NCBI GenBank assembly: GCA_028285035.1
Contig: JANQQF010000135.1
Span: 1-64,000 of the forward strand
Length of the DNA stretch: 64,000 bases
Direction of reading: 5' to 3'
DNA from: Phycisphaerae bacterium
GTDB taxonomy: Bacteria; Chloroflexota; Anaerolineae; 4572-78; J111
Shown: positions 42,785 through 53,742 of the stretch, in pieces
How positions within the stretch are numbered: the first letter of the stretch is position 1
How the letters are laid out: every line of letters begins with the position of its first letter
Notes under the pieces: generated by a model
Database searches by the model: none
The model's input: the letters and a program-made list of their open reading frames with translations, nothing else
Told to the model about the DNA's origin: nothing
Position numbers and translations under genes: made by a program

Positions 42785-42940
42785 GAGGGTACAGCCGGGG
42801 GTGAGTGAGGTTAGGGCCGAGACATCAGCCTGATGTCGACGTACCTCGTTGAGGGCAAGATCGGTGAAGTAAGGTGAGCAGCTTAATATCCATTAAGCCC
42901 TCACAATTGCCATAAAATTCCTCTCACTTTAAACAACTTG

Positions 42941-42996
42941 AATGTACTAAGATCAATACAAGCGGGTAAACCCACTCGTATCGATCTTAGTACATT
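42941..42996 (-). ncRNA. 27-bp RNA hairpin with compensating G-U pairs
   Basis: Arms 42941-42967 and 42970-42996 pair along their whole length on the minus strand. Three positions (42955/42982, 42960/42977, 42963/42974) are mismatches on the plus strand but G-U pairs on the minus strand. The structure is between pobA and the methyltransferase gene, downstream of the former. It might be a processing site, a regulatory leader of the methyltransferase or a strong terminator-like element without a T-run. Confidence 0.6.
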
Positions 42997-43112
42997 TCGA
43001 TGTTATTTTGGCATCCCTCAAAATAGCAAAACTTCTAAATTTGTAGCGCTCGTAGGTACGTTTCACATTAGAGCACTGGGCTATTTTTTGAATTCAGCTA
43101 TGGTTAAGAAAA

Positions 43113-43147
43113 GGATAACACTATATTCCAGTGTTTCCCTTTTTTTA
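43113..43147. terminator. Terminator hairpin at the pobA end
   Basis: Stem ggataacact / agtgtttcc with one mismatch and an atattcc loop; the plus strand continues with TTTTTTT and the minus strand with a weaker ttttctt. It is immediately after the pobA stop. Confidence 0.6.
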
Positions 43148-43148
43148 T

Positions 43149-45529
<2,381 letters not shown>

Positions 45530-45585
45530 AGTTTGATGCTCTTTATTATCAGTTCTCTAATTTTAAACTGGACACACTAATAACA

Positions 45586-46317
45586 TTACCTTTTTGTAAA
45601 CGAATTTAATATCAACTTGCCTCCAGGCATCTGGACTAAAGTTGATTGTTGGCCCAGAATCCGCCTTAAGGTTTGTAGCGAGAGTCTGGCATGTTCACGG
45701 GCCAGACTCTCTGCTCGTTGACCTTCTCGATGCTCAATGGCCTCTACAATACCTCGGTGATGCTCTTGTGCGACAAAAAATATTTTCCAAGACTCGTCCA
45801 TCTCTGATTGAGCCAAGGTAAAGGCATTAGGGGAAGCAAAGGGTAAATTGGTGATATGATTTAGGGTTCGCTCAACAACAAAACTATTTGATAGAAGAAT
45901 CAATTGGCGATGAAATAGGTCGTTGAGTTCAAAATAAGCCTCAATACCATTGCTGCCAAGATCAAAATTATCAAGTAGGGCATCAATTTCAGTGACACAA
46001 TTTTTCATCTGGCTCAAGGCCAAGGCTGTGACACCCCGCTCAGCTGCCAGTCGAGCCGCCATTCCCTCAATCATTCCCCGCGCTTCAATCGCATCTCGGA
46101 TATCAAATTCGGTAAAGGACCTAAGAGTGTAACCGCCATTGTTTGTTTTTTCTAGCAACCCTTCCTCTGCCAATTTTGCCAAAGCGGCTCGAATAGGTGT
46201 ACGAGATACACCCAACTGTTCAACCAGCGCGATTTCAAGTAATCGCTCACCAGGGGCAATTTCTCCGTTTAATATTAGTTCTCTGAGGGCGATAAGGGTC
46301 TTAGTTGTTTGGGACAT
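45586..46317 (-). CDS. GntR-family (FadR/FCD) regulator
   Basis: A 243-aa regulator. The N-terminal wHTH (ALRELILNGEIAPGERLLEIALVEQLGVSRTPIR, split here) is followed by an FCD ligand domain with metal-type residues (EARGMIEGMAARLA). FCD regulators usually respond to organic acids. It heads the hydrolase-pobA operon. A TTGACA-16-TATACT promoter with the operator in its spacer is directly upstream, indicating autoregulation. Confidence 0.9.
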   Translation of the reverse strand: MSQTTKTLIALRELILNGEIAPGERLLEIALVEQLGVSRTPIRAALAKLAEEGLLEKTNNGGYTLRSFTEFDIRDAIEARGMIEGMAARLAAERGVTALALSQMKNCVTEIDALLDNFDLGSNGIEAYFELNDLFHRQLILLSNSFVVERTLNHITNLPFASPNAFTLAQSEMDESWKIFFVAQEHHRGIVEAIEHREGQRAESLAREHARLSLQTLRRILGQQSTLVQMPGGKLILNSFTKR

Positions 46318-46347
46318 AGTTACATCTGATTTAGGTTAATACAGTGA

Positions 46348-46375
46348 AGTATATTAGTTGTATACATTTTGTCAA
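46348..46375 (-). promoter_or_regulatory. gntR promoter
   Basis: On the minus strand TTGACA (46375-46370), 16-nt spacer, TATACT (46353-46348). A start near 46341 leaves a 24-nt leader to the ATG at 46317. Confidence 0.8.
46358..46367. promoter_or_regulatory. GntR operator 1 (TTGTATACAT)
   Basis: A nearly perfect palindrome in the promoter spacer, matching the TnGTnnnACnA-like FadR/FCD consensus. Occupancy would block RNA polymerase. Confidence 0.7.
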
Positions 46376-46430
46376 AATAGGCAAGGTTTAGGGACGTATT
46401 TTTGTTTGTTTTGTGGTTTTATGTATTTCT

Positions 46431-46440
46431 TTGTATACAA
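46431..46440. promoter_or_regulatory. GntR operator 2 (TTGTATACAA)
   Basis: A perfect 10-bp palindrome 73 bases from operator 1 (centre to centre), about seven helical turns, which would allow looping. Confidence 0.6.
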
Positions 46441-46547
46441 TACATTCTTAAGCAAAACTTTGTCTATTATGTCAGGCTGGAGTAGAATTTAGGTTCGCTT
46501 TATTGATCACATTATCAATAACAGGGGCTATGGAGTAGGGGGTAATC

Positions 46548-47006
46548 TTGGCGCAATTATTATCAAGGCAGTTCAATTCGGAAGATAAATCTCGGCGATT
46601 CATCATACTTATTATTGGTGATCTATTAGTATTTTTTGTCTTTATGATTATTGGGCGTAGCACCCATAACCTATCAGTGGCGGACTTTGACGCTCTGGTA
46701 TCAATGGCACCTTATCTCATTGCCTGGTTTCTTGTAATGCCTTGGTTTGGCTTATTTCGACTGGATGTCGCGACATCTTTGTCAAAGATGTGGTATCGTC
46801 TGTTACTGGGCTGGGGCTTAATTGGTGGTCCATTATCAATTTTGCTGTGGGCAATATTTCGGGGCCGGGCTATTCCTAGCGGAATTGTGCCCACCTTTGC
46901 CTATGTGACAATTGGGGTTACGCTGGCCCTGGCTCTGCTGTGGCGAATTGGTTATGCACTATTTATGACTTATAGTGCCACTAAATCTGGGCAGGGTACA
47001 GCCTGA
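46548..47006 (+). CDS. DUF3054-like membrane protein
   Basis: A 152-aa membrane protein with four hydrophobic helices (about 20-37, 52-70, 84-104, 116-138). It resembles DUF3054 proteins of unknown function. The start is TTG, with GGGGG 5 nt upstream; the nearby ATG at 46530 runs into a stop. Its stop overlaps the start of the next gene (TGATG). Confidence 0.75.
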   Translation: MAQLLSRQFNSEDKSRRFIILIIGDLLVFFVFMIIGRSTHNLSVADFDALVSMAPYLIAWFLVMPWFGLFRLDVATSLSKMWYRLLLGWGLIGGPLSILLWAIFRGRAIPSGIVPTFAYVTIGVTLALALLWRIGYALFMTYSATKSGQGTA

Positions 47007-47641
47007 TGAGTCAATACAAGCCACCTTGGTGGTTGCCGATGAGCAAGTCAGTTGGTTTGGTGACCACTATTCAAGAGGAGACCAAACCGGGGGTGCGAAC
47101 CTTTATTGTACGAGGTGAGCCGACAACCCAAGGCCTAGCGTGGCTTACTTGGGGGCCTGCGGCGGCGGTTGTGGCAGTGCTGGTGATTACTGTTTTCGCC
47201 ATCACATTAGATGTACGAGAACAGTCTGGTGCGATGCGAGCCTTGTTTATTGGTTTATTTTTGATTGTTCCGGCGGTAAGCTGGTGGATTGTTATGACGG
47301 TATTTAGCCGAATTTCACAGCGCCACGTGGATGCGGCCCGGTCGGCAGATGCTAAAATTTGTTCAATTCAATTGCATCAAGATGAAGGCATACTTCGTTA
47401 TCAAACAACACAGCCTGTGACTAAGGAACAAGTGTCTTTTCGTCATATTCAACAGGCTAAACTTGAGGCACCTGTGGGTGAGCGGGACAGCAAGAAAGTG
47501 AAATTGACTCTAGAAACGCATCAAGGCCCCATTGTTTTACTCAATGAGGCCTTGGGAACGCGTACCCAAAAATTGGATTTAGCAAATATTATTCAAGAAG
47601 CAATTGATCGGCATAAAGCTGATCAGGCAGATGATGATTGA
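47006..47641 (+). CDS. Two-helix membrane protein, unknown
   Basis: A 211-aa protein with two transmembrane segments (about 48-70 and 79-101) and a cytoplasmic C-terminal domain that looks like a PH-like / bPH sheet (EGILRYQTTQPVTKEQVSF, PIVLLNEALGTRTQKL). Its ATG overlaps the DUF3054 stop, so the two are translationally coupled. It is convergent with the BMP-like gene. Function unknown. Confidence 0.72.
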   Translation: MSQYKPPWWLPMSKSVGLVTTIQEETKPGVRTFIVRGEPTTQGLAWLTWGPAAAVVAVLVITVFAITLDVREQSGAMRALFIGLFLIVPAVSWWIVMTVFSRISQRHVDAARSADAKICSIQLHQDEGILRYQTTQPVTKEQVSFRHIQQAKLEAPVGERDSKKVKLTLETHQGPIVLLNEALGTRTQKLDLANIIQEAIDRHKADQADDD

Positions 47642-47643
47642 GG

Positions 47644-48567
47644 TTAGACCGCGTCTAACTCTTCTAAATTAACCTTGATTTCTCCGTTAATTACCTGATT
47701 TTGAATTTCGTGCATAATATTTTGGATCGGAGTAGTCACCACTTTCCATACACTGGGGCGAATAGGGGCCAAGGTTAACCCACCTTCAGCAAAACCATAA
47801 CTTTTTGTAACACCACCCTCAAAACGATCGTGAACCACTGCGGTAATTACATCGTACACAGCCTTGCCTACATTTTTAATCCGGCTGGTTAATACCGCCC
47901 GTGGGGCTAGACGGCTATGATCGCCCCCAGTGCTGATAATCCAACGATTTAACTCGCGGGCCGTTTCAATGGCACCTAGACCACATCCCCCAGCCACCTG
48001 ATAAATAATATCGGCCCCTAAAGTGTATTGTGTTTCTGCCAGAAGCCGACCTTTAATCGGATCATCAAACTCGCCAACATAATCTGAAATAAATCCGATG
48101 TTGGCGTCAACATTACGAACGCCTTGGGCGAAGCCAGCCTCAATCCGACGGATAATCGGGGTCACCCCTCCGCCGATAAAGCCGACCATATGAGTTTTGG
48201 TTACTAAAGCAGCCAAGACCCCAACAACAAAGTCACCCTCATATTCACGATAGGTGGCCGACCAGACATTATGGCCACTTCCTTCAACATCAATAACCGC
48301 GAATTTTTTATCAGGATAATTTTCTGCGACTTGGCTAACGGCTGCTGCATTACCAAAGCCAATCCCGATAATGAGATCAACGTCCGACTTCGCCCATTTT
48401 TCGAGGGTGATTGAATTGAGCATCGGATTTTGCCAATCGGCGGCGTCAAATTCGATACCGTGCAGTTGAGATGCTTCTTCTAAGCCGCTATAGGCCGAGT
48501 CGTTAAATGAAAGATCGCCCAATCCCCCAACACTCAGCTGCAAACCTACTTTGATTTTTTTTGCCAT
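47644..48567 (-). CDS. BMP/PnrA-like binding protein without signal peptide
   Basis: A 307-aa protein of the basic membrane protein (nucleoside-binding PBP) family: the strand order GLQLSVGGLGDLSFND, YPDKKFAVIDVEG, VVGVLAALVTKTHMVGFIGG and YQVAGGCGLGAIETA is typical. Classical members are lipoproteins feeding ABC importers, but here the protein begins MAKKIKVGLQ with no signal peptide and no transporter genes are near. It may be a cytoplasmic sensor of nucleosides. GAGG precedes the ATG. Confidence 0.82.
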   Translation of the reverse strand: MAKKIKVGLQLSVGGLGDLSFNDSAYSGLEEASQLHGIEFDAADWQNPMLNSITLEKWAKSDVDLIIGIGFGNAAAVSQVAENYPDKKFAVIDVEGSGHNVWSATYREYEGDFVVGVLAALVTKTHMVGFIGGGVTPIIRRIEAGFAQGVRNVDANIGFISDYVGEFDDPIKGRLLAETQYTLGADIIYQVAGGCGLGAIETARELNRWIISTGGDHSRLAPRAVLTSRIKNVGKAVYDVITAVVHDRFEGGVTKSYGFAEGGLTLAPIRPSVWKVVTTPIQNIMHEIQNQVINGEIKVNLEELDAV

Positions 48568-48871
48568 AACAATTTCCTCTACAAACCAGTGTGGTTATGA
48601 TATTCATGGGCGGATAACACTATAAAATAACCTGCGAATACGCGTAGGTTTTACATAGATTGAAGGCGATGTCATTTAGATGGCGAGTCGTGGTTTAGAG
48701 GTTCTTGCGCCAGAAAAATCTATACTAATTTGAGGGATTTAGAGGTAGCCTCAATATGTTTGCCCGTGAAGTCCTCTTCATTAATTCCATTATATCACTG
48801 AGGGGCATACTTGACAATAAAAAAAAGGTACTGCTAGGACTATTGGGCTATTTGCCAAAATAAAGAAGCGG
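48568..48871. other. Intergenic region, 304 bases
   Basis: No gene seen. A small hairpin aacctgcg / cgcgtaggtt sits near 48628-48650 and there is a poly-A tract near 48819-48826. The BMP-like promoter is presumably here. Confidence 0.45.
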
Positions 48872-49873
48872 TTATGGAGACTCAGTGGGTAAGTTGCGAT
48901 AGGTGTAGTCACTAATAACCCACTCACCATCGTCTTGGGTCAGGGTGTAGATAAATTCAAACTGCTCTTCGTAAGTACGGACCGTCCCTTGATAACGCCA
49001 ATTTTCTTGAATAAGCACCACAACTTGCCGCTCCGTGCTATAGGGACTGATGTTAAGGGGAGATAAATATTCAAGCTCAATTACTGTATTAGCGGAAAAG
49101 CGGTTATTTGTATCGGTAACAAAATTCTCAGCCTTAGTTAATGCTCTGCCCCGCCATACAGTCTGAAGTTGCTCCAAGTTTCCATCCGTGGTTTCTGTAA
49201 TGGCTGCCAACAAAATCGCATTGCCTTCTTCCAAAATTGCTTGAATCGTCTCTTCATCAAGTTGAGATTGATCATTAGTTGAGGTGATTTCGATTGTGGG
49301 TGTTGTGACACTTTGTGTGCTTGTTGGTGCTGGTGAGAGGGTTAGGGTTGGGGTGTTGCTTGGTTTTGATGTGTCTGTCGGGGTAATTATCACTGAGGTG
49401 TTTGTGATTGTAGGCAAGTCTATTACGGTGTTAGTTGCTGAGGGGGTGTTTGAGGGAATAACTGGTACCGTTTCTGTGACAGGGATACTGACCAGAACGG
49501 ACGTGCCTTGTGTTGCGGTTGGTGTTGGTGAGGCAGTTATGATCGGTGTACCAGTTTCAGTAGGGACAGGTGTGGCGGTAGCCGTTGGGGCAGGGGCCGG
49601 AAATAGCAACTGGGCGATGGAGGATGTGGGTGAAACATAAAGTAGCCCAACCCAAAGTAGGCCGCTCCAGATTAATAACCATAAGGCTAAACCCAACATA
49701 AAGGCTCCCAACCGGCCAATTACACCATATTGTTTGGTGTTAAGGGTGACGATACCTAATGGCTGTTGTCCTCGTAAGGCCCCCAGTATGAGAAGCGGCC
49801 CAGCAAAAATCAGGAAGATTGGAATTAAAATTAGAATTAGGAGGAGCTTGCCTAAATTACCTAGAAATTTCAT
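48872..49873 (-). CDS. Membrane protein with Thr/Pro-rich linker and IMS-like C-terminus
   Basis: A 333-aa protein. Two hydrophobic segments (about 9-31 and 54-79) anchor it; a Thr/Pro/Ser-rich linker covers about 90-195 (TPTATQG, TATPVPTETGTP and similar), typical of Chloroflexota surface proteins. The last ~130 residues (NAILLAAITETTDGNLEQLQ, YTLTQDDGEWVISDYTY) resemble IMS/ARC6-like domains. The C-terminal domain is expected outside. Function unknown. The ATG at 49873 has no strong Shine-Dalgarno. Confidence 0.75.
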   Translation of the reverse strand: MKFLGNLGKLLLILILIPIFLIFAGPLLILGALRGQQPLGIVTLNTKQYGVIGRLGAFMLGLALWLLIWSGLLWVGLLYVSPTSSIAQLLFPAPAPTATATPVPTETGTPIITASPTPTATQGTSVLVSIPVTETVPVIPSNTPSATNTVIDLPTITNTSVIITPTDTSKPSNTPTLTLSPAPTSTQSVTTPTIEITSTNDQSQLDEETIQAILEEGNAILLAAITETTDGNLEQLQTVWRGRALTKAENFVTDTNNRFSANTVIELEYLSPLNISPYSTERQVVVLIQENWRYQGTVRTYEEQFEFIYTLTQDDGEWVISDYTYRNLPTESP

Positions 49874-49935
49874 AAGGCGAGCATTTTAGCACGGCTCTAA
49901 GAAACCGGAAAAGTTTTGGGTAATTGAGAATTAAA

Positions 49936-49962
49936 AAAACCTCCACAATTTGTGGAGGTTTT
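49936..49962. terminator. Bidirectional intrinsic terminator
   Basis: A perfect inverted repeat aaaacctccacaa / ttgtggaggtttt, 13 bp arms, with A/T tails on both sides, 23 nt past the stop of the cNMP-binding gene. Confidence 0.78.
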
Positions 49963-49984
49963 ACAAGATCTGGTTGAGAGTGAT

Positions 49985-50464
49985 CTACATCAATGATTCG
50001 CGAACCATTAAGTTTGTCTGGCGAATTTTCAGGGACAAGTCAGCGGCAAAGTTACGCATAACTATGTAGCCCATTTGGTAATCTTTTTCTAATAAATCAA
50101 TAAAGGCTTTTCGGGCGATGACTAAAACTTGGCAATTTTCTTCCGCCCCACATCGTGCCGATGCTGAGCGGACGCCTGGGTCTACAATAGCAACCTCGCC
50201 AAATGATTGGCCTCGTCGTAAAGTAGCGATGGTAGTTGGTTGATACTCATCTTTGCGATAGTCACCGATGGTATCGGGATCAACCTGAATTTCAACTTCA
50301 CCTTCCATAATAATGTAAAATTCGCGGCTGGGTGAGTTTTCTTCAAAAATAATATCGCCAGGGGTATATGTTTTGGCTTCGCAAATACTATCAATTAATT
50401 TTAATTGCTCATCTGACAATTCTTCAAAAATGTCAACCTGTTGCAAGATATACACATTTGTCAT
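49985..50464 (-). CDS. Cyclic nucleotide-binding (CAP_ED) domain protein
   Basis: A 159-aa stand-alone cNMP-binding domain with beta-roll motifs (GDIIFEENSPSREFYIIMEGEVEIQV, split) and the phosphate-binding RGQSFGEVAIVD / RSASARC segment. No C-terminal DNA-binding domain is present, so it is not a classic CRP. It may regulate a partner by protein contact. GGAG precedes the ATG by about 9 nt. Confidence 0.85.
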   Translation of the reverse strand: MTNVYILQQVDIFEELSDEQLKLIDSICEAKTYTPGDIIFEENSPSREFYIIMEGEVEIQVDPDTIGDYRKDEYQPTTIATLRRGQSFGEVAIVDPGVRSASARCGAEENCQVLVIARKAFIDLLEKDYQMGYIVMRNFAADLSLKIRQTNLMVRESLM

Positions 50465-50778
50465 TTATTATGATCTCCTGACTGTACGTCACACTCTGGG
50501 GATTATGTCTATTATCTTAACATAGCAACCCAAAATCGTCAATGGGACTTTTTCCTCAAGAATTACGGTACAAAAGAAAGGGAGGCATTTTGGTCAGCTT
50601 TTTCCCACTAAAAAAATTTTAACCTGTGTTAGACTATTTTGCAAGGATTACCATTTCACACAACTCGTCAACCTAGCCAAATTCTTCGTCCTCTGTATAA
50701 TAAGGAACGTTGTCTATTTGATAGAACTGTCATTCAATCATTCGAAAACTGTTAGACGTCGTTAGAAAGAAGTCATCC
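50465..50778. other. Divergent intergenic region before dinG
   Basis: 314 bases between two divergent genes. A TATAAT at 50696-50701 is a possible -10 for dinG, with no good -35. Nothing else was seen. Confidence 0.45.
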
Positions 50779-53628
50779 TTGGCCAGAGTATATATCTCCC
50801 TTGATATTGAAACAACCGGACTCAGTTCAGACCGTGATGCCATCATTGAAATTGGAGCCGTTCGCTTTAAGGGCGATCGTGTATTTGATACTTACCAAAC
50901 ATTTGTTAATCCTGGACGAGCTATTCCTTATAAAATCCAGCAGTTGACCGGGATCAAACCTGCAGATATTGAAGATGCCCCTCCAATTGAGGCTGTTTTA
51001 CCAGATTTGTTGCGATTTGTCGGTGACAATCCAATTATTGGACATAACATCGGCTTCGATCTTGGCTTTTTACGCAAACAAGGGGTTTTTCAAAAGCAAC
51101 CAAGTGTTGATACTTTTGAATTGGCGAGTGTATTGTTACCCCACGCGGGTCGTTATAGCCTGAGCGCCCTTTCTGACTACTTGGGCGTGAAAATGCCGTC
51201 CGAAAGTCAAACCCACCGGGCTTTGGATGATGCGCAACTCGCCCGGCGGTTGTTTGAAGGCTTGCTCGACCAAGCGCGTCGACTTGATAGCCGTATCCTT
51301 GAAGATGTGGCCAAGCTTGGGGCAAAGAGCGAGTGGTCATTGGGCCTTATCTTTCGAGATTTGAGCCGTGAGCGACGATCGAGCGTGCCAGTTGGGGCAC
51401 TGGGGCAGCAGTTGGCCGCTAAAGGGCTGGTGACCGAACAGGCTGCTGATGGTGGGTTTACCCTGATGCAGCGAGATGAATTGCCTGACCCACCGCTAAA
51501 GCCCGTTGAGAATCCCACACCCATTGATACAGTCAAATTATGTAAGATGCTGGAACCAGAAGGCCTCTTCGATAAAAGCTTCTCCGGCTTTGAATATCGC
51601 TCCCAGCAGGTTGATATGTTGGCTAATGTGGCTGAGTCTTTGAATGCTGGTCAGCATTTGTTGGTTGAAGCCGGAACAGGTACTGGGAAATCGATTGCCT
51701 ACCTTCTGCCATCAATTTATTGGGCCTATGAAAATGGGCAGCGGGTGGTGATCTCAACAAATACCATCAACTTACAAGATCAGCTACTAACAAAAGATGT
51801 GCCGACCCTTCGTAAAATTCTCCCTATCGATTTTAGGGCAGTGGCCCTCAAAGGCCGTAGCAACTATGTTTGCCCACGCCGAGTGAAGTTGCTCCGAGAT
51901 AAGAGTAATTTGAGCCCCAAAGAGGCTCGCCTTTTAGCTAAATTGCTGATTTGGCTGCCAAGTACAACGACGGGAGATCGCGAGGAGTTGTTTATCCCTG
52001 ATTTTGTGGAGCAAGCCCTGTGGAGTCAGGTCGCCTCCGATGGCGGTTTTTGTTCACCCCGCTACTGCACGCCCGACACCTGTTTTTATGCGCGGGCACG
52101 TCAAGCAGCAGAAGCAGCCCATGTCATCATTGTTAATCATGCGTTGCTTTTGGCCGACATTGCCGTTGACAATCGAGTGATTCCTGAATACAAACATTTG
52201 ATCGTTGATGAGGGACACCATCTCGAAGATAACATCACTCATCAACTCAGCTATGCTACGAATCAGCGTAATATTGAGCAGATGTTGCGGGAACTCAGCC
52301 AGCCCTTACGGGGTAGTGATAAGTATGTAGGTCTGGTGAATGAAGTAGCGCGACGTTGCATTTCAGTCGTTCCACCTTCATTGAAAGATGATATTAATGA
52401 CATTGCCCATAAATCTCATCAAGCCGTTGAGCGAGCCACAAAGACTATTGGGCAACTTTTCCAGGCGCTTAATGCGTTTATCGCCGAATATTGGCGGGGG
52501 AGTATCTACAATATCAAGGTTCGTTTGACTGACCACGCTCGGTCGCAGGCCGCTTGGTCTAACGTTGAACTTGCTTGGGATAATTCGCGTAGTACATTAT
52601 CGGATGTATCGCAGGCATTGGGTATTTTGTACACAATGCTGACCGAATTGGAAGGCTATGACGTGCCGAATTGGGAGGATTTGCTGGCGACCCTCTCTTT
52701 TTCTCGCGGACAAATTGATGCCTTGCGTGGTAATGTCAATACAATTTTAGGGAAACCTGACCAAGATCGGATTTTGTGGGTTGAACAAAACCCCAAGAAT
52801 AAGGTGATTTCTTTGCACAATGCGCCCCTTCATGTGGGTTCCTTGGTGCAAAATCATCTGTTGGAACCAAAAGAGTCGGTGATCATCACCTCAGCTACCC
52901 TGCGAACAAGCAATTCCTTCGACTATTTTCAAGAGCGGCTTGGCATTTGGGAAGCAGAGGAGGCGGCGGTTGGCTCGCCTTTCGATTACACCAATAATGC
53001 AATGGTCTACTTGCCGACCGATATTCCCGACCCAGATACTCAAGGTTACCAAAAAGCTGTGGAAACTGGTTTGATTGAATTGGTGACTCAAATCAAAGGG
53101 CGTACGCTGGTGCTCTTTACCTCGTATAATCAGCTTCGTAACACTGCACGAAGTATCAAGGGACCGTTGGCCAAGGTCGGTATTGTAGTTCATCAACAGG
53201 GAGATGGTACAAGCCGACGTCAACTGGTAGAAAATTTCAAAAACGCCGACCAAGCAGTCATGTTAGGGACACGGTCATTTTGGGAGGGGATTGATATTCC
53301 TGGCCCGGCCTTAAGTTGTGTCGTTATTACGCGTATCCCGTTTGCCGTCCCTAGTGATCCTATCGTTTCGGCTCGATCCGAGACATTTGACGACTCCTTT
53401 AGCCAATACTCTATTCCCGAAGCAATTTTGATGTTCCGGCAAGGCTTTGGCCGTTTGATTCGGACCAAAGAGGATCGCGGTATGGTGGCGGTTTTTGATC
53501 GACGGGTGATTGCCAAAAATTATGGCCAAGCCTTTTTAGACTCCCTCCCCGAGGTCACCGAACGACGTGGTTTATTAGCCAATCTTCCCGAGGTCGCTGA
53601 GACCTGGATCGATTATGGCGGAGATTGA
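50779..53628 (+). CDS. dinG: DinG-family helicase with N-terminal DEDD exonuclease
   Basis: A 949-aa two-domain protein. Residues 1-160 are a DnaQ-type 3'-5' exonuclease (D9/E11, HNIGFD, H-x4-D near the end). An XPD/DinG-like superfamily-2 helicase follows: Walker A EAGTGTGKS at 297-305, DEGHH at 477-481, and four Cys (365, 425, 430, 435) for a 4Fe-4S cluster. It probably resolves DNA/RNA structures during repair. The start is TTG with only a weak Shine-Dalgarno; no in-frame ATG near it exists. Firmicutes-type DinG has the same fusion. Confidence 0.93.
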   Translation: MARVYISLDIETTGLSSDRDAIIEIGAVRFKGDRVFDTYQTFVNPGRAIPYKIQQLTGIKPADIEDAPPIEAVLPDLLRFVGDNPIIGHNIGFDLGFLRKQGVFQKQPSVDTFELASVLLPHAGRYSLSALSDYLGVKMPSESQTHRALDDAQLARRLFEGLLDQARRLDSRILEDVAKLGAKSEWSLGLIFRDLSRERRSSVPVGALGQQLAAKGLVTEQAADGGFTLMQRDELPDPPLKPVENPTPIDTVKLCKMLEPEGLFDKSFSGFEYRSQQVDMLANVAESLNAGQHLLVEAGTGTGKSIAYLLPSIYWAYENGQRVVISTNTINLQDQLLTKDVPTLRKILPIDFRAVALKGRSNYVCPRRVKLLRDKSNLSPKEARLLAKLLIWLPSTTTGDREELFIPDFVEQALWSQVASDGGFCSPRYCTPDTCFYARARQAAEAAHVIIVNHALLLADIAVDNRVIPEYKHLIVDEGHHLEDNITHQLSYATNQRNIEQMLRELSQPLRGSDKYVGLVNEVARRCISVVPPSLKDDINDIAHKSHQAVERATKTIGQLFQALNAFIAEYWRGSIYNIKVRLTDHARSQAAWSNVELAWDNSRSTLSDVSQALGILYTMLTELEGYDVPNWEDLLATLSFSRGQIDALRGNVNTILGKPDQDRILWVEQNPKNKVISLHNAPLHVGSLVQNHLLEPKESVIITSATLRTSNSFDYFQERLGIWEAEEAAVGSPFDYTNNAMVYLPTDIPDPDTQGYQKAVETGLIELVTQIKGRTLVLFTSYNQLRNTARSIKGPLAKVGIVVHQQGDGTSRRQLVENFKNADQAVMLGTRSFWEGIDIPGPALSCVVITRIPFAVPSDPIVSARSETFDDSFSQYSIPEAILMFRQGFGRLIRTKEDRGMVAVFDRRVIAKNYGQAFLDSLPEVTERRGLLANLPEVAETWIDYGGD

Positions 53629-53742
53629 CGATATTTGAAGTTTTGAATATATTGACGAAACCCTAATTCTACGAGTCATTTGTAAACTGTCAGTGACAAA
53701 GACCAACAATGAATGACAAATTATTAAACTTTGGAGGAAATC

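Larger units (their letters stand above)
46318..46547. other. Control region between gntR and DUF3054 gene
   Basis: Holds the gntR promoter and two TTGTATACA-type sites (listed). The remainder, from about 46441, leads to the plus-strand DUF3054 gene and has no certain promoter. Confidence 0.5.

Noticed and set aside
42940..43000. CRISPR or tRNA in the hairpin region
   Set aside because: Only two arms of one palindrome, no regular spacers, no cloverleaf.
49284..49640. Val/Gly-rich plus-strand frame
   Set aside because: It is the reverse of the Thr/Pro-rich linker of the membrane protein at 48872-49873; such repeats give long antisense frames.
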